DNA of 64,000 nt, taken from contig JAPWJY010000008.1 in assembly GCA_028283765.1 (NCBI GenBank), forward strand, positions 1,617,001-1,681,000, written 5' to 3'. The notes beneath the pieces were generated by a model. The model ran no database searches. It was given only the letters and a program-made list of their open reading frames with translations, and was not told the DNA's origin. A program made the translations under genes and the position numbers. Positions 1-8,619 of the stretch are shown piece by piece. Positions within the stretch are counted from its first letter, which is position 1. Every line of letters begins with the position of its first letter. The stretch comes from Parvibaculaceae bacterium (lineage in GTDB: Bacteria; Pseudomonadota; Alphaproteobacteria; Parvibaculales; Parvibaculaceae).

Positions 1-561
1 GAAGGGCACCTCCAGCCGCCAGAAACGCTGCCAGGTGGTCTGGCCGAAGGCGCGGGACGCCTCGTCGAGATCGCGCGGCACGTTGCGCAGCGACTGGTAG
101 AGGCTGAACGCCATGTTCCAGGCCTGCGCCGTGAAAATGGCGAAGACGGCCGCGCACTCCGCTCCCAGCACGCTGCCCGGAAACAGCGCCATGAACGCGG
201 TGACGGTGAAGGAAAGAAAGCCAAGTACCGGAACGGATTGAAGAATATCCAGTATGGGGATCAGGACGCGCTCGGCCTGACGGCTCTTGGCCGCCGCCGT
301 CGCATAGATGAAGGTGAAGATCAGCGAGGCGACCAGCGCCGCCATCATCCGCAAGGTGGTGCGCAACGCATATTGCGGCAGCATGGCCGGATCGAGGCTG
401 ATATTGGCGACCTGCACGGTTTCCAGCGGCGCATTGAGCTGCCGGGCCCCGAAGGTAATGGAGGTCAGGGTACCCACGACCAGACAAAGAGCGACGATAT
501 CCCATACGTTCGGCAGAACGCGCAGGCGGCGGCCAACTGAAATGACAGCGCTATCGGGCAT
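1..561 (-). CDS. ABC transporter permease (anion-type, duplicated permease family), 3' end outside window
   Basis: The first 187 residues are visible; the C-terminus lies beyond the window edge. The start is fixed: ATG at 561 has GGGAGG just upstream and an in-frame TGA at 573-571. Residues about 20-40 form a first membrane segment; residues about 70 onwards contain several more. The stretch around PILDILQSVPVLGF and the later EASRAFGQTTWQRFWRLEVP, an EAA-type coupling loop that contacts the ATPase, match the BPD-transport permease fold and resemble the anion-type family in which two permease halves are fused. It should be an inner-membrane component of an uptake system. The substrate cannot be read from this fragment, and the partner ATPase is not in the window. 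Confidence 0.75.
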   Translation of the reverse strand, partial: MPDSAVISVGRRLRVLPNVWDIVALCLVVGTLTSITFGARQLNAPLETVQVANISLDPAMLPQYALRTTLRMMAALVASLIFTFIYATAAAKSRQAERVLIPILDILQSVPVLGFLSFTVTAFMALFPGSVLGAECAAVFAIFTAQAWNMAFSLYQSLRNVPRDLDEASRAFGQTTWQRFWRLEVPF

Positions 562-991
562 GAGCCTCCCTCATCTTCATTGCCGAAAGGCTTTCCCGAA
601 CAAGGTAGTAGAAGAATGTCTAGCACAGTTGGCCGCTTTGGAAACATGCCGTCACGAAGCTTTTCCAGGGCGATTTTCCGCGCCCCGGACAAATCGCGAA
701 GGTTGGACGCCACCCCCGGATCAGGACCGCTCCGCATATCTGATCATGTGCCGCCCAATGTCTTTCCGGCACAACATCATATTTCAAAATATATAACATA
801 TACAATTACTTATATTTATATCATGATAATCTAGATTATATTCTGCATATGCCCGCTCCAGTAGTTATCGATAAATATTTATTTCAATTTAATAATGTAA
901 AAATGGACATAAGGAATGGCCTTCTCCTGCCGGGCTCCTTACTATCGCTCTTCGGGTTAAACCAGCGAGCATAATAAAAGGCGCGGCTATA
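562..991. other. Intergenic region with an AT-rich block
   Basis: This is the spacer between the divergent permease and diguanylate cyclase genes. I find no convincing coding frame. Bases about 780-905 are strikingly AT-rich compared with the rest of the window and contain several short perfect palindromes (826-839, 865-874, 872-881). It most likely holds both promoters. No terminator or RNA gene is recognised. Confidence 0.6.
826..839. promoter_or_regulatory. 14-bp perfect palindrome in AT-rich promoter region
   Basis: The site reads ATAATCT followed by its exact reverse complement AGATTAT. Two further 10-bp palindromes, TTATCGATAA at 865-874 and TAAATATTTA at 872-881, follow. It could be an operator for the diguanylate cyclase or for the divergent permease. 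No regulator is assigned, and AT-rich DNA gives such palindromes by chance more often. Confidence 0.3.
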
Positions 992-2290
992 ATGGGGGAA
1001 GCCACACCGCCGGCATGGCTGGAGTGGGTCAAGGCGCCCCTCCTGTTGCTGTCGGCGAACAGCATGGACAGGCAGGAGAGCAAAACGGGCGCGAGTGAGC
1101 CCGTTGTCCTGTCCGCCAACATGGCGGCCCGGCAATTATTTGAAATCAAAGATGATTTTTTCCCCCAGCCGCTCTCCTTGCTTTTTACCGAACGCACCTG
1201 CCGGCAATTAGCTCCCCTCCTGATTCCGCACGGTAGCGGCGCTCATCAGGCTTTCCCCTTCGAAATCACGTCCGCTTACACGCCCGAGGGAAAGCCGCCG
1301 ATCCAGATTCTGGTTCAGGGCACCCCGGTGGATATGGGGTCCGCAGACTGGCTCCTGACCATCTCCAGAACGTGGCAAACATCAACATCCCTGAACAACG
1401 CCATGATTTCTCAACAAAATATTATCGAGGCTCTCAATTTTATGCCGGTCGCCGTTGAGATTTATGATCGCGACCTGAAAGAAATTTTCTCCAATGACCA
1501 TTCTGACCGGATGTTTGGCTATGGCCCCGGGGAGGTCTCCGGACTGGACGACTGGTGGGAGCTCGGTTACCCGGACCCGGAATACAGGCAACTCGCCCGC
1601 AAGGCCTGGTACGACGCCATGGACACATCACGGGCGACCAACCATGAAATCCTGATGAAGGATTGGGTCGTCGCCTGCAAGGATGGCACCAGCAAAATAA
1701 TCCAGTTCAGATACAGGTCGATCGGAGACCTGCATGTCTTTGTTTTCTGGGATATTTCAGAACAACGAAGACTGGAGGAAAATCTGCGCCAGCTGGCGAA
1801 TACGGACACGCTGACCGGCCTCTTCAACCGGCGCAGCTTTTTCGAGCGGCTGGCCCTGTCGCTGGAGAATGCAAAGACGTCCGGCATACCCGTGTCGCTG
1901 ATGATGCTCGATCTCGATCACTTCAAATCCGTAAACGACATCCATGGCCACAGCGCGGGTGACGCGACGCTCCGTGAAGTCGCCCGGCGATGCCAGAAGC
2001 TCCTGCGGGACGGCGACAGCATGGGACGGATAGGAGGCGAGGAATTCGCCATCCTCCTGCCCTCAAGCGATCACAAGACGGCGGCAGGGGTGGCGGAGCG
2101 GCTGCGTCTGTCCGTCAGTTCACTCCCCATCGTTCTGGAAGGCGCGAACCTGAACACGAGCGTCAGCATCGGCCTGTCGACAAGCCTGCCCGGGGAGACC
2201 GACATGTTCGGGTTCGTCAAACGTGCCGACCAGGCCCTCTATGCCGCCAAGGCTGCGGGCCGTGACTGTGTGAGGCCGGAACTGGCCTGA
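992..2290 (+). CDS. PAS-GGDEF diguanylate cyclase
   Basis: A 432-residue protein that should make cyclic di-GMP from two GTP. The first 110 residues contain a PAS-like region, residues about 135-255 a second PAS domain ending in the typical FWDISEQRRLEEN linker, and residues about 265-430 a GGDEF domain. The catalytic motif is GGEEF at 348-352. The inhibitory I-site RxxD is intact as RDGD at 339-342, five residues before it, so product inhibition is expected. No transmembrane segment is evident, so it is probably a cytosolic sensor; its ligand is unknown. The ribosome-binding site is weak (AAAAGG about 12 nt upstream). It stands alone, with the AT-rich promoter block before it. Confidence 0.9.
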   Translation: MGEATPPAWLEWVKAPLLLLSANSMDRQESKTGASEPVVLSANMAARQLFEIKDDFFPQPLSLLFTERTCRQLAPLLIPHGSGAHQAFPFEITSAYTPEGKPPIQILVQGTPVDMGSADWLLTISRTWQTSTSLNNAMISQQNIIEALNFMPVAVEIYDRDLKEIFSNDHSDRMFGYGPGEVSGLDDWWELGYPDPEYRQLARKAWYDAMDTSRATNHEILMKDWVVACKDGTSKIIQFRYRSIGDLHVFVFWDISEQRRLEENLRQLANTDTLTGLFNRRSFFERLALSLENAKTSGIPVSLMMLDLDHFKSVNDIHGHSAGDATLREVARRCQKLLRDGDSMGRIGGEEFAILLPSSDHKTAAGVAERLRLSVSSLPIVLEGANLNTSVSIGLSTSLPGETDMFGFVKRADQALYAAKAAGRDCVRPELA

Positions 2291-2299
2291 AATGGCCAA

Positions 2300-3190
2300 T
2301 CAGGACCGTTCCCGGATCAGGCTGATCAGCGCCCGCAGGCCCGCGGGCATATGCCTGCGTCCGGAGTAATAAAGACAGAGGCCCGGAAAAGGCGGCGTCC
2401 ACTCATCGAGCACGCGCATGAGCGTACCGGCGGCAAGATCGCCGGCAACCCGGCTTTCGCTAAGATAGGCAAGGCCCACGCCAGCCCGGGCCGCCTTCAG
2501 CATCAGCCCCGCATCGTCGAGAATCAGGGGTCCCTTGCCGTCCACGGTAACAGCCTCGCCGTGGCGCTCGAACTCCCAGTGATAGATGCCGCCGCTCGGC
2601 AGGCGGCTTCGAATACACCGGTGATGGACGAGATCGGCAGGGCTCGCGGGCCTGGGATGCGTCTCGAAATAGGCGGGTGATCCCACCACCGCGAAGCGCT
2701 GGTCGGGTTCCAGCGGCACCGCGATCATGTCGCGGGGCACCAGTTCCGCCAGCCTGACGCCCGCGTCGAAACCATCGACGACGATGTCGACCAGCCGCCC
2801 CTCGGTGACGATATCGACCGTCATATCGGGATAGCGTCGCAGATATTCCAGAATGACCGGCTCCATGATCTGGTTGGCGGCCCCGGCCGAGCTGTTGATC
2901 CTGAGCGTACCCGCAGGCGTGTCGCGATGGCTGCCCGCCCGCGCCATCGCTTCGCGGATGTCCCCCAGCGCGGGCGCCACACCGGCGACAAACTGCTCGC
3001 CCGCCTCGGTCAGCGAGACGCTGCGCGTGGTCCGGTTGAACAACCGGACGCCGAGCTTCGCTTCCAGCGTGGCGATGGCGTGGCTGAGCGCCGAACGCGA
3101 CATGCCCAGTTCCGTCGCAGCGGCGCGAAAGCCCCGGTGCCGCGCCACCGCCAGCACGGCATCGAGTTCAACCAGCCCCGAGGTTCTCAT
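2300..3190 (-). CDS. LysR-family transcriptional regulator
   Basis: A 296-residue protein of usual LysR length. Residues 1-60 hold the winged helix-turn-helix (AAATELGMSRSALSHAIATLE), and residues about 90-290 the substrate-binding-like effector domain. It is transcribed away from the aldehyde dehydrogenase at 3294, with about 100 bp between the start codons; this is the classical arrangement in which a LysR protein controls its divergent neighbour. The effector is unknown but is probably related to the ALDH substrate. It converges tail to tail with the diguanylate cyclase, 9 bp apart. Sequence resembles the large CrgA/DsdC-like groups only generally, so no gene name is given. Confidence 0.9.
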   Translation of the reverse strand: MRTSGLVELDAVLAVARHRGFRAAATELGMSRSALSHAIATLEAKLGVRLFNRTTRSVSLTEAGEQFVAGVAPALGDIREAMARAGSHRDTPAGTLRINSSAGAANQIMEPVILEYLRRYPDMTVDIVTEGRLVDIVVDGFDAGVRLAELVPRDMIAVPLEPDQRFAVVGSPAYFETHPRPASPADLVHHRCIRSRLPSGGIYHWEFERHGEAVTVDGKGPLILDDAGLMLKAARAGVGLAYLSESRVAGDLAAGTLMRVLDEWTPPFPGLCLYYSGRRHMPAGLRALISLIRERS

Positions 3191-3213
3191 TGTCCGGATT
3201 CCTGCACCAGATC

Positions 3214-3232
3214 ATGCCAGTCTGCATGGCTT
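3214..3232. promoter_or_regulatory. Candidate LysR operator between divergent genes
   Basis: An imperfect inverted repeat, ATGCCA, seven bases, then TGGCTT (5 of 6 positions symmetrical), lies midway between the LysR and ALDH start codons. LysR proteins commonly bind such interrupted dyads containing T-N11-A. Assignment rests on position and symmetry only. Confidence 0.35.
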
Positions 3233-3293
3233 ATCGCATCAAAGCTAACGCCTTATCTTCCGCCTCTCCACCCTCATGAGCCGGGAGAACGCC

Positions 3294-4727
3294 ATGCGCC
3301 TCATCGACAAGATCTATATCAACGGGGTGTTCGTCACGCCGCACGGACAGGAACTGTTCGATCTTTACAATCCGGCGACCGCACAGGTGACCGGGCAGGT
3401 CCGCCTCGCCGATGAGACGGATGCCCGCGCCGCCATCGCCGCCGCGAAAGAGGCCTTTCCCGCCTTCTCGCGCACCAGCAAGGCGGAGCGTATCGCCCTG
3501 CTGGTGCGGATGCATGAGGCTGTCACGGCCCGCCGGAACGACCTGCTGGAGGCGATCATCGAGGAATATGGCGCGCCTTCTTCCCGCGCCGGTTTCATGG
3601 CGGACCATCCGGCGAGCCAGTTTCTCGATATGGTGCGCGTGCTGGAGGATTATGACTTCACCCGGCGCATCGCCTCCGCCGAGGTCATCATGACCCCCAT
3701 CGGGGTGGCGGGACTCATCACGCCCTGGAACAGCAACGCCGGTTTCATTTGCGGCAAGCTCGCGACCGCCATTGCGGCCGGATGCACCGCCGTCATCAAG
3801 CCAAGCGAAATGAGCGCTCTTCAGACGCAGGTGGTAACCGAGGCCCTGCACGAAGCGGGGCTGCCGGCCGGCGTGTTCAACATCGTCACCGGGCGCGGCG
3901 AGGTGGTGGGCGCCGAACTCGGCAGCCATCCCGATATTGCGAAAATCTCGTTCACCGGCTCCACGACCGTGGGCAAGGGAATCCTGCGCGCGGGCGCAGA
4001 GACGATGAAGCGCATCACGCTTGAGCTTGGCGGCAAATCGCCGACCATCATTCTCGACGACGCCAGTCTGGCCGAGGCCATTCCGCTGGCAATCGGCGCG
4101 GGCTTCATGAACAGCGGACAGGCCTGCATCGCCGGCACCCGCATTCTGGCGCCCCGCAGCCGATTGACCGAGATCGAGGCGCTGGCGAAGGCGGCAGCCG
4201 AAGAAATCCGGACCGGAGATCCCCGCGATCCGGAAACGGCCATCGGCCCGATGGTCAGCCGGAAACAGTGGGACCGCGTGCAGCGCTATATCCGCATCGG
4301 CCTCGATGAGGGAGCGACCCTCCTTGCCGGTGGCGAGGACCGGCCGGACGAACTCGGCGGCTGGTTCGTGCGACCGACGATTTTCACCAATGTTACCAAT
4401 GACATGACCATCGCGCGCGAGGAAATCTTCGGCCCGGTGCTGTCGATCATCCCCTATGAGGACGAGGAAGAAGCGATCGCCATCGCCAACGACACGGTCT
4501 ATGGCCTTCAGGCCTATATTCTTTCTGGCGACATGGATCGGGCGCGCAAGGTGGCGGAGAGGATCGTGGCGGGGCGCGTGCTGATCAACACGCTGGCCCA
4601 TGAGCCGATGGCGCCCTTCGGCGGCTTCAGACAATCGGGCATCGGCCGGGAATATGGCACTTATGGGCTGGAGGCATTCCTCGAACCCAAATCCCTGCTC
4701 GGCCTGCATCAAGATTTAGTTAAATGA
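3294..4727 (+). CDS. NAD(P)-dependent aldehyde dehydrogenase, LysR-linked
   Basis: A 477-residue ALDH-superfamily enzyme that oxidises an aldehyde to its acid. The general base Glu244 is in ELGGKSP and the catalytic Cys278 in NSGQACIAG, with the usual GFTGST-like coenzyme region (SFTGSTTVGKG) and the C-terminal PFGGFRQSG motif. The start at 3294 is preferred over an ATG at 3276 because GGGAG sits 7 nt before it. The gene is single and divergent from the LysR regulator, so it is probably induced by its own substrate. The closest general type is the short-to-medium-chain ALDH group annotated as aldehyde dehydrogenase family protein; the substrate cannot be read from sequence. Confidence 0.9.
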   Translation: MRLIDKIYINGVFVTPHGQELFDLYNPATAQVTGQVRLADETDARAAIAAAKEAFPAFSRTSKAERIALLVRMHEAVTARRNDLLEAIIEEYGAPSSRAGFMADHPASQFLDMVRVLEDYDFTRRIASAEVIMTPIGVAGLITPWNSNAGFICGKLATAIAAGCTAVIKPSEMSALQTQVVTEALHEAGLPAGVFNIVTGRGEVVGAELGSHPDIAKISFTGSTTVGKGILRAGAETMKRITLELGGKSPTIILDDASLAEAIPLAIGAGFMNSGQACIAGTRILAPRSRLTEIEALAKAAAEEIRTGDPRDPETAIGPMVSRKQWDRVQRYIRIGLDEGATLLAGGEDRPDELGGWFVRPTIFTNVTNDMTIAREEIFGPVLSIIPYEDEEEAIAIANDTVYGLQAYILSGDMDRARKVAERIVAGRVLINTLAHEPMAPFGGFRQSGIGREYGTYGLEAFLEPKSLLGLHQDLVK

Positions 4728-4742
4728 TTTCAATGATTTAGA

Positions 4743-4819
<77 letters not shown>

Positions 4820-5012
4820 ACGAGGGGGATGAAGTACACCGTCGCAGGCCGGACCGCAACCGGATTGGAGGGGATGGGCCCAAAACATCTCCCGATATGC
4901 CTCCCGAAAGGCAGGCTTTTCCCACCTTTTGGCAAGGGTTGGGCTACCTTTTTGAAGGGGTAGGGAGAGGCTCCGGACACCCTGCTCTGCAGCCCGTTCG
5001 CGCCCTTGCCTC

Positions 5013-5489
5013 TCAGGCCTTTTCCCCGTGGCGATGCATGAGCTTGAAGACCCCGCTCGCCTTCAGAACTGATCGCGCGCCCACATAAAGCTCGCCCTCG
5101 CAGAACACCACCGAACGGCCCGCATGGGTGACCCGGGCGGTTCCCTCCAGCCATTCGCCCGGACGGGCCGACGACAGAAAATCGGAATTGAGCCGGACGG
5201 TGAGGCCCACGCCGCGCGTGGCCCGCCAGACGGCGGTGCCGAGCAAACCGTCGATAAAGCTCATCAACATGCCTCCATGGGCGATGCCCTGGGAGTTGCA
5301 GTGACGCCGCTGGACCCGCACGCCGTGCCAGAACCCGTCATCGGTGACCTTGTGGAAGAACGGGCCGTTATGGGTGGTATATGGCCCCCGGGTCGAGGAC
5401 AGCTCGAACCCTTCGGGCGGAGCGGATTCAATATCCCCGGTTTTTCCGGTTTCGTCCTCTCCGGTTACATCTTTTTTAATCGCGCCCAT
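5013..5489 (-). CDS. PaaI-type hotdog-fold thioesterase
   Basis: About 158 residues from the chosen ATG at 5489. The hotdog signature is IAHGGMLMSFIDGLLG, with the HGG turn and the acidic residue typical of PaaI/YigI-like acyl-CoA thioesterases; this is followed by the central strand VRLNSDFLSSARPGEWL. It probably hydrolyses an acyl-CoA in the cytoplasm, perhaps as a housekeeping release enzyme. The frame also offers upstream starts (TTG 5549, ATG 5522), and no start has a strong Shine-Dalgarno, so the N-terminus is uncertain. It lies downstream of the cold-shock gene on the same strand and may be co-transcribed, with under 100 bp between them. Confidence 0.8.
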   Translation of the reverse strand: MGAIKKDVTGEDETGKTGDIESAPPEGFELSSTRGPYTTHNGPFFHKVTDDGFWHGVRVQRRHCNSQGIAHGGMLMSFIDGLLGTAVWRATRGVGLTVRLNSDFLSSARPGEWLEGTARVTHAGRSVVFCEGELYVGARSVLKASGVFKLMHRHGEKA

Positions 5490-5582
5490 GTCATCATCAC
5501 TCACGTATAAACCCGGAAACATACGGGGCCTACGGATGATAATCCGCAAGCCCCGCAGATGAATTTGATCATCCGAACAAAA

Positions 5583-6122
5583 TCAGTCGGATTCCATGTC
5601 CGCAACCATCAGGCCCTTGGGGCCCTGGCCGAAGCGGACACGAACGGTCTGGCCCGGAATGAGATCGCGTATGCCGAACCGGCGCAATGTTTCCATATGA
5701 ACGAAAATATCCGGCGTCCCCTCGCCCCGGGTGACGAAACCATAGCCCCGCGCCCGGTTAAACCATTTAACCAGAGCGACCTCGAAATCGCCCTCCGCCA
5801 CGACCGGCAGGCTCTGTATCCTTGCAGAAGACCTTGCCGGCGGCGCCACCGGCCTGACGGCCGTTGAGTCATCGACGTGAATGATGCGAACGGCCTGAAC
5901 CCCTTTTTGCCGCTTAACCGCCTCGACTATGACTGTGGCCCCCTCCTCAAGGCGCTCCAGTCCGACGAGTTTGAGACAAGACTTGTGAACAAGAATGTCC
6001 CCGTTACCGTCAACGGGCACAACAAAGCCGTATTGCTTGACCTCATCGAACCATTTGACGACACCCGCTATCTCGAAAGTCGGATCTGTGCCGACCGCAG
6101 CGTTTGTTTGTGTTTGTTCCAT
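5583..6122 (-). CDS. Cold-shock protein with two cold-shock domains
   Basis: About 179 residues with two tandem CSD OB-folds, residues about 13-80 and 110-178. Each keeps recognisable RNP1 and RNP2 motifs: KQYGFVVP with DILVH in the first, ARGYGFVT with DIFVH in the second. The linker is rich in Pro, Ala, Arg and Ser. Double-CSD proteins of this kind are typical of Alphaproteobacteria and bind single-stranded nucleic acid, acting as RNA chaperones. ATG 6122 is preferred, although an in-frame GTG at 6131 is possible. It is divergent from the antiporter operon, with 287 bp between the start codons. Confidence 0.9.
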   Translation of the reverse strand: MEQTQTNAAVGTDPTFEIAGVVKWFDEVKQYGFVVPVDGNGDILVHKSCLKLVGLERLEEGATVIVEAVKRQKGVQAVRIIHVDDSTAVRPVAPPARSSARIQSLPVVAEGDFEVALVKWFNRARGYGFVTRGEGTPDIFVHMETLRRFGIRDLIPGQTVRVRFGQGPKGLMVADMESD

Positions 6123-6409
6123 CCCAGCCACGCATCCAAACTGGCCGCACGCATGGTCATTGGCATAGGCTTACTCATGCACAATGCCCGATTCGCGGAC
6201 CCTCCCCTTGTACTACCCGACTAACCTACAATCGTATTAAACCCGGAGGCAATTTTAAAACCATGAAAGCATGCACGAGATCGTCCCATTAAATGTCTAT
6301 TCAGATTTAACCGCACAACAAATTTCACCGTATGCAAATTACTGCGGTAAAACGGGTGCGAAGCAGCACTCTTTTTGCTGCAACGCCATAGAGAGCAGAG
6401 AGGAATTTA

Positions 6410-6889
6410 ATGGCCCGGCCGCTGATATTTCTGCTGGTTCTGGCGAGCCTGTGGCTGGCCCTTTCAGGTCTTTTCATGACCATGCCGCTGATCCTGGGCC
6501 TGTTCTCCTGCCTTGCGTGCCTTCTGGTTTCGTACCGGATGGGCCTTCTTGACGACAGGGACACGCAAATTCCGAATATGATCCGCATACCAGCATATTC
6601 AGGCTGGATCGCCCTGGAGGTCATAAAGGCCAATATTGCGATTGCGAAGGTCATTTTGTCGCGCCGCCCGCAGATCGCCCAGCAATTTATCCGCGTACCA
6701 AGTTCGCAAAAAAGCGGCTTCGGCAAGGCACTTTTCGCCAATTCCATCACACTGACCCCGGGTACGGTGACCGTGGAAACGGCAAACGGCGTCTTTCTAG
6801 TCCATGCGCTGACTCATGACGCCGCTTCCCCGGAAGCGTTCGCCGCCATGGACAGGCTCGTCACGGCAACAGAAACGGGGCAGACATGA
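6410..6889 (+). CDS. mnhE: Mrp-type antiporter subunit E
   Basis: A 159-residue MrpE/MbhA-family membrane protein and the first gene of the antiporter operon. Two hydrophobic segments fill residues about 4-45, and the family motif FANSITLTPGTVTVE is at about 110-125. AGAGGA lies 6 nt before the ATG. MrpE supports assembly of the complex in characterised Mrp systems. Its stop overlaps the next start by 4 bp (ATGA), so translation is probably coupled. Confidence 0.93.
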   Translation: MARPLIFLLVLASLWLALSGLFMTMPLILGLFSCLACLLVSYRMGLLDDRDTQIPNMIRIPAYSGWIALEVIKANIAIAKVILSRRPQIAQQFIRVPSSQKSGFGKALFANSITLTPGTVTVETANGVFLVHALTHDAASPEAFAAMDRLVTATETGQT

Positions 6890-7206
6890 GCCTTCTGGCC
6901 GCAGCCGTCGCCGCGACGGGGATCGCCATGGGGCTTGCCGCCCTTCGCCTGTTTGCCGGACCGGGCCGCTATGACCGGGCGCTGGCAGTCAACTGCTTTG
7001 GCACGCTGACCATGCTGCTGATCGCCCTGACAGGCTTTGTGACGGGCCGTCCCGATTTTCTGGACATCGCGCTCCTCTACGCCCTTGTCAATTTCATCGG
7101 TACGATCGCCATCCTGAAATTCTTTCGCTACCGCACGCTTGGAGATACAGGCACCCTCTCCCCGGCAGCCGGGGAAGCGCCGCCAGTGGAGGTGAAGGAC
7201 GCATGA
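6886..7206 (+). CDS. mnhF: Mrp-type antiporter subunit F
   Basis: A 106-residue MrpF/MbhB-family protein with three predicted membrane helices. The family core GPGRYDRALAVNCFGT is at about residues 24-40, and RPDFLDIALLYALVNFIGTIAILKF follows. It is needed for a functional complex in studied Mrp systems. It overlaps both neighbours by 4 bp. The C-terminal 25 residues are a short hydrophilic tail rich in Pro, Ala and Glu. Confidence 0.93.
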   Translation: MSLLAAAVAATGIAMGLAALRLFAGPGRYDRALAVNCFGTLTMLLIALTGFVTGRPDFLDIALLYALVNFIGTIAILKFFRYRTLGDTGTLSPAAGEAPPVEVKDA

Positions 7207-7589
7207 CAGGCTGGCTGGAACTCATACGCGACATTGCAAGCGGCATTGCCTTTGCCGGCGGGTCAGTCTTTATCCTGATCGGGGCGCTGGGGCTGCTGCG
7301 CCTGCCCGACTTCTGGGCGCGTCTCCATGCGGCGGGCATCATCGACACGCTCGGAGCCGAACTGATGCTGGTGGGCATGATGTTCCAGGCAGGCTGGAGC
7401 CAGGCCACGGTGAAGCTGGCACTGCTGGGGCTCTTCATCGCCATCACCGGTCCGACCGCGACCCATGCGCTGGCGAACGCCGCCTTCGTCACTGGCCTGC
7501 GGCCCGCGCGGCTGGCCAAAGACGAAAGCCATTCATTTATCCCCGTTTCATCGACGGGTGCGGAAACGCAAGGGAGGGATGAACGATGA
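7203..7589 (+). CDS. mnhG: Mrp-type antiporter subunit G
   Basis: A 128-residue MrpG/MbhC-family protein with three membrane helices. The family motif LGLLRLPDFWARLHAAGIIDTLGAEL is at about residues 28-53, and TGPTATHALANAAF lies in the last helix region. It starts within the stop of mnhF and ends within the start of the next gene (4-bp overlaps). Its C-terminal hydrophilic tail is slightly longer than usual. Confidence 0.93.
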   Translation: MTGWLELIRDIASGIAFAGGSVFILIGALGLLRLPDFWARLHAAGIIDTLGAELMLVGMMFQAGWSQATVKLALLGLFIAITGPTATHALANAAFVTGLRPARLAKDESHSFIPVSSTGAETQGRDER

Positions 7590-8173
7590 TCATGACCCTC
7601 ATCGATCTGGCGCTGATCCTCGCTCTGTTGGCCACGGCCGTGATGATGATCCGGCTGCGCAATCTTTTCGCCATGGTGATGCTGGCAGGCGTGTTCAGCC
7701 TGCTTTCCGCCAGCCTGTTCGTTGCGCTTGATGCCGTCGACGTCGCCTTTACCGAGGCGGCGGTGGGCGGAGGCATCTCCACCGTGCTGATGCTGGGCGC
7801 GCTCGCCCTGACCGCCCGTCACGAAGCCCCGATCCGGCGCAACCAGCTTGTGCCCCTTGGCGTGACCATCGCGACCGGGGCTGCATTGCTTTATGGCACA
7901 GCCGATCTGCCCCTGTTCGGCGATCCCGCCGCGCCGGTCCATACGCATGTCGCGCCCTATTATCTGGCGACGGCGCCGAAGGAGATTGGCATCGATAATT
8001 TCGTCACCGCGATTCTCGCCAGCTACCGCGGCTTCGATACGCTGGGTGAAACGATGGTTGTCTTCACCGCCGGGGTCGCCGTGCTGTTTCTGCTGCGGAG
8101 CGCGCGCCGCTCCCGCGGTGAAGTATCGGGCCCGCGCGATGACGCGCCGGACGCGCGCAGCGGAAAGGTCTGA
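7586..8173 (+). CDS. MbhD/MbhE-like protein equivalent to the C-terminal end of MrpA (DUF4040)
   Basis: A 195-residue membrane protein with two parts. Residues 1-80 match the DUF4040/MbhD module (FTEAAVGGGISTVLMLGALALT). Residues about 130-175 match MbhE (NFVTAILASYRGFDTLGETMVVFTAG). In Bacillus-type operons both parts are the C-terminal end of the large MrpA subunit; here they form a free-standing gene, as in archaeal Mbh/Mbs clusters. It sits between mnhG and mnhB, exactly where MbhD and MbhE occur. A polar tail of about 20 residues rich in Arg and Asp ends the protein. No long MrpA N-terminal half is found anywhere in the window. Confidence 0.88.
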   Translation: MIMTLIDLALILALLATAVMMIRLRNLFAMVMLAGVFSLLSASLFVALDAVDVAFTEAAVGGGISTVLMLGALALTARHEAPIRRNQLVPLGVTIATGAALLYGTADLPLFGDPAAPVHTHVAPYYLATAPKEIGIDNFVTAILASYRGFDTLGETMVVFTAGVAVLFLLRSARRSRGEVSGPRDDAPDARSGKV

Positions 8174-8178
8174 CCGGC

Positions 8179-8619
8179 ATGGAACATCATCTGGTGCTGC
8201 GTGTCGTCTCCAAGCTCATCATTCCTCCCATCCTGCTGTTCGGCCTCTATGTGCAGTTCCATGGCGACCATGGCGCGGGGGGCGGGTTTCAGGCCGGGGT
8301 GATCATCGCCGTCGCCTTCATTCTCTATGGCCTCGTCTTTGGCATTCCCCGCCTGCTGCGCGTATTGCCCTGGCGCTTCATCCGGGCCTCCATGGCGGCC
8401 GGCGTGCTGCTCTATGCGGGCACGGGCGCCGCCTCCATGCTGATGGGCGCCGACTATCTCGACTATGCGCCGTTCGGCGCGACGCCGGTCGAGGGCCAGC
8501 ATCTGGGCATATTGCTGGTGGAACTGGGCGTCGGCATCACGGTCGCCAGCGTCATGCTCGCGATCTTCATCGCCTTCGCCGCCCGCCTGCCCTCCCAGAT
8601 AAAAGACGAGGAATGGTGA
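8179..8619 (+). CDS. mnhB: Mrp-type antiporter subunit B
   Basis: A 146-residue MrpB/MbhF-family protein with four membrane helices. The family hallmark YVQFHGDHGAGGGFQAGVI is at about residues 23-42. It starts 5 bp after the previous gene and its TGA overlaps the mnhC ATG (TGATG). It should form part of the small-subunit membrane module with C, E, F and G. Confidence 0.94.
   Translation: MEHHLVLRVVSKLIIPPILLFGLYVQFHGDHGAGGGFQAGVIIAVAFILYGLVFGIPRLLRVLPWRFIRASMAAGVLLYAGTGAASMLMGADYLDYAPFGATPVEGQHLGILLVELGVGITVASVMLAIFIAFAARLPSQIKDEEW

Noticed and set aside
3231-4712. 493-codon minus-strand frame
   Set aside because: Exact shadow of the aldehyde dehydrogenase at 3294-4727, with no motif or ribosome-binding site.
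4961-5017. GGGAGAGG and CTCTCAGG words suggesting another glycine aptamer
   Set aside because: The CCGAAGG and GGAC words are missing in the right order, and the second word lies in the thioesterase coding region.
6263-6292. Nine-codon leader peptide frame (MKACTRSSH) upstream of mnhE
   Set aside because: GGAGG is 15 nt away, the frame has no run of one amino acid, and no attenuator hairpin pair is visible.
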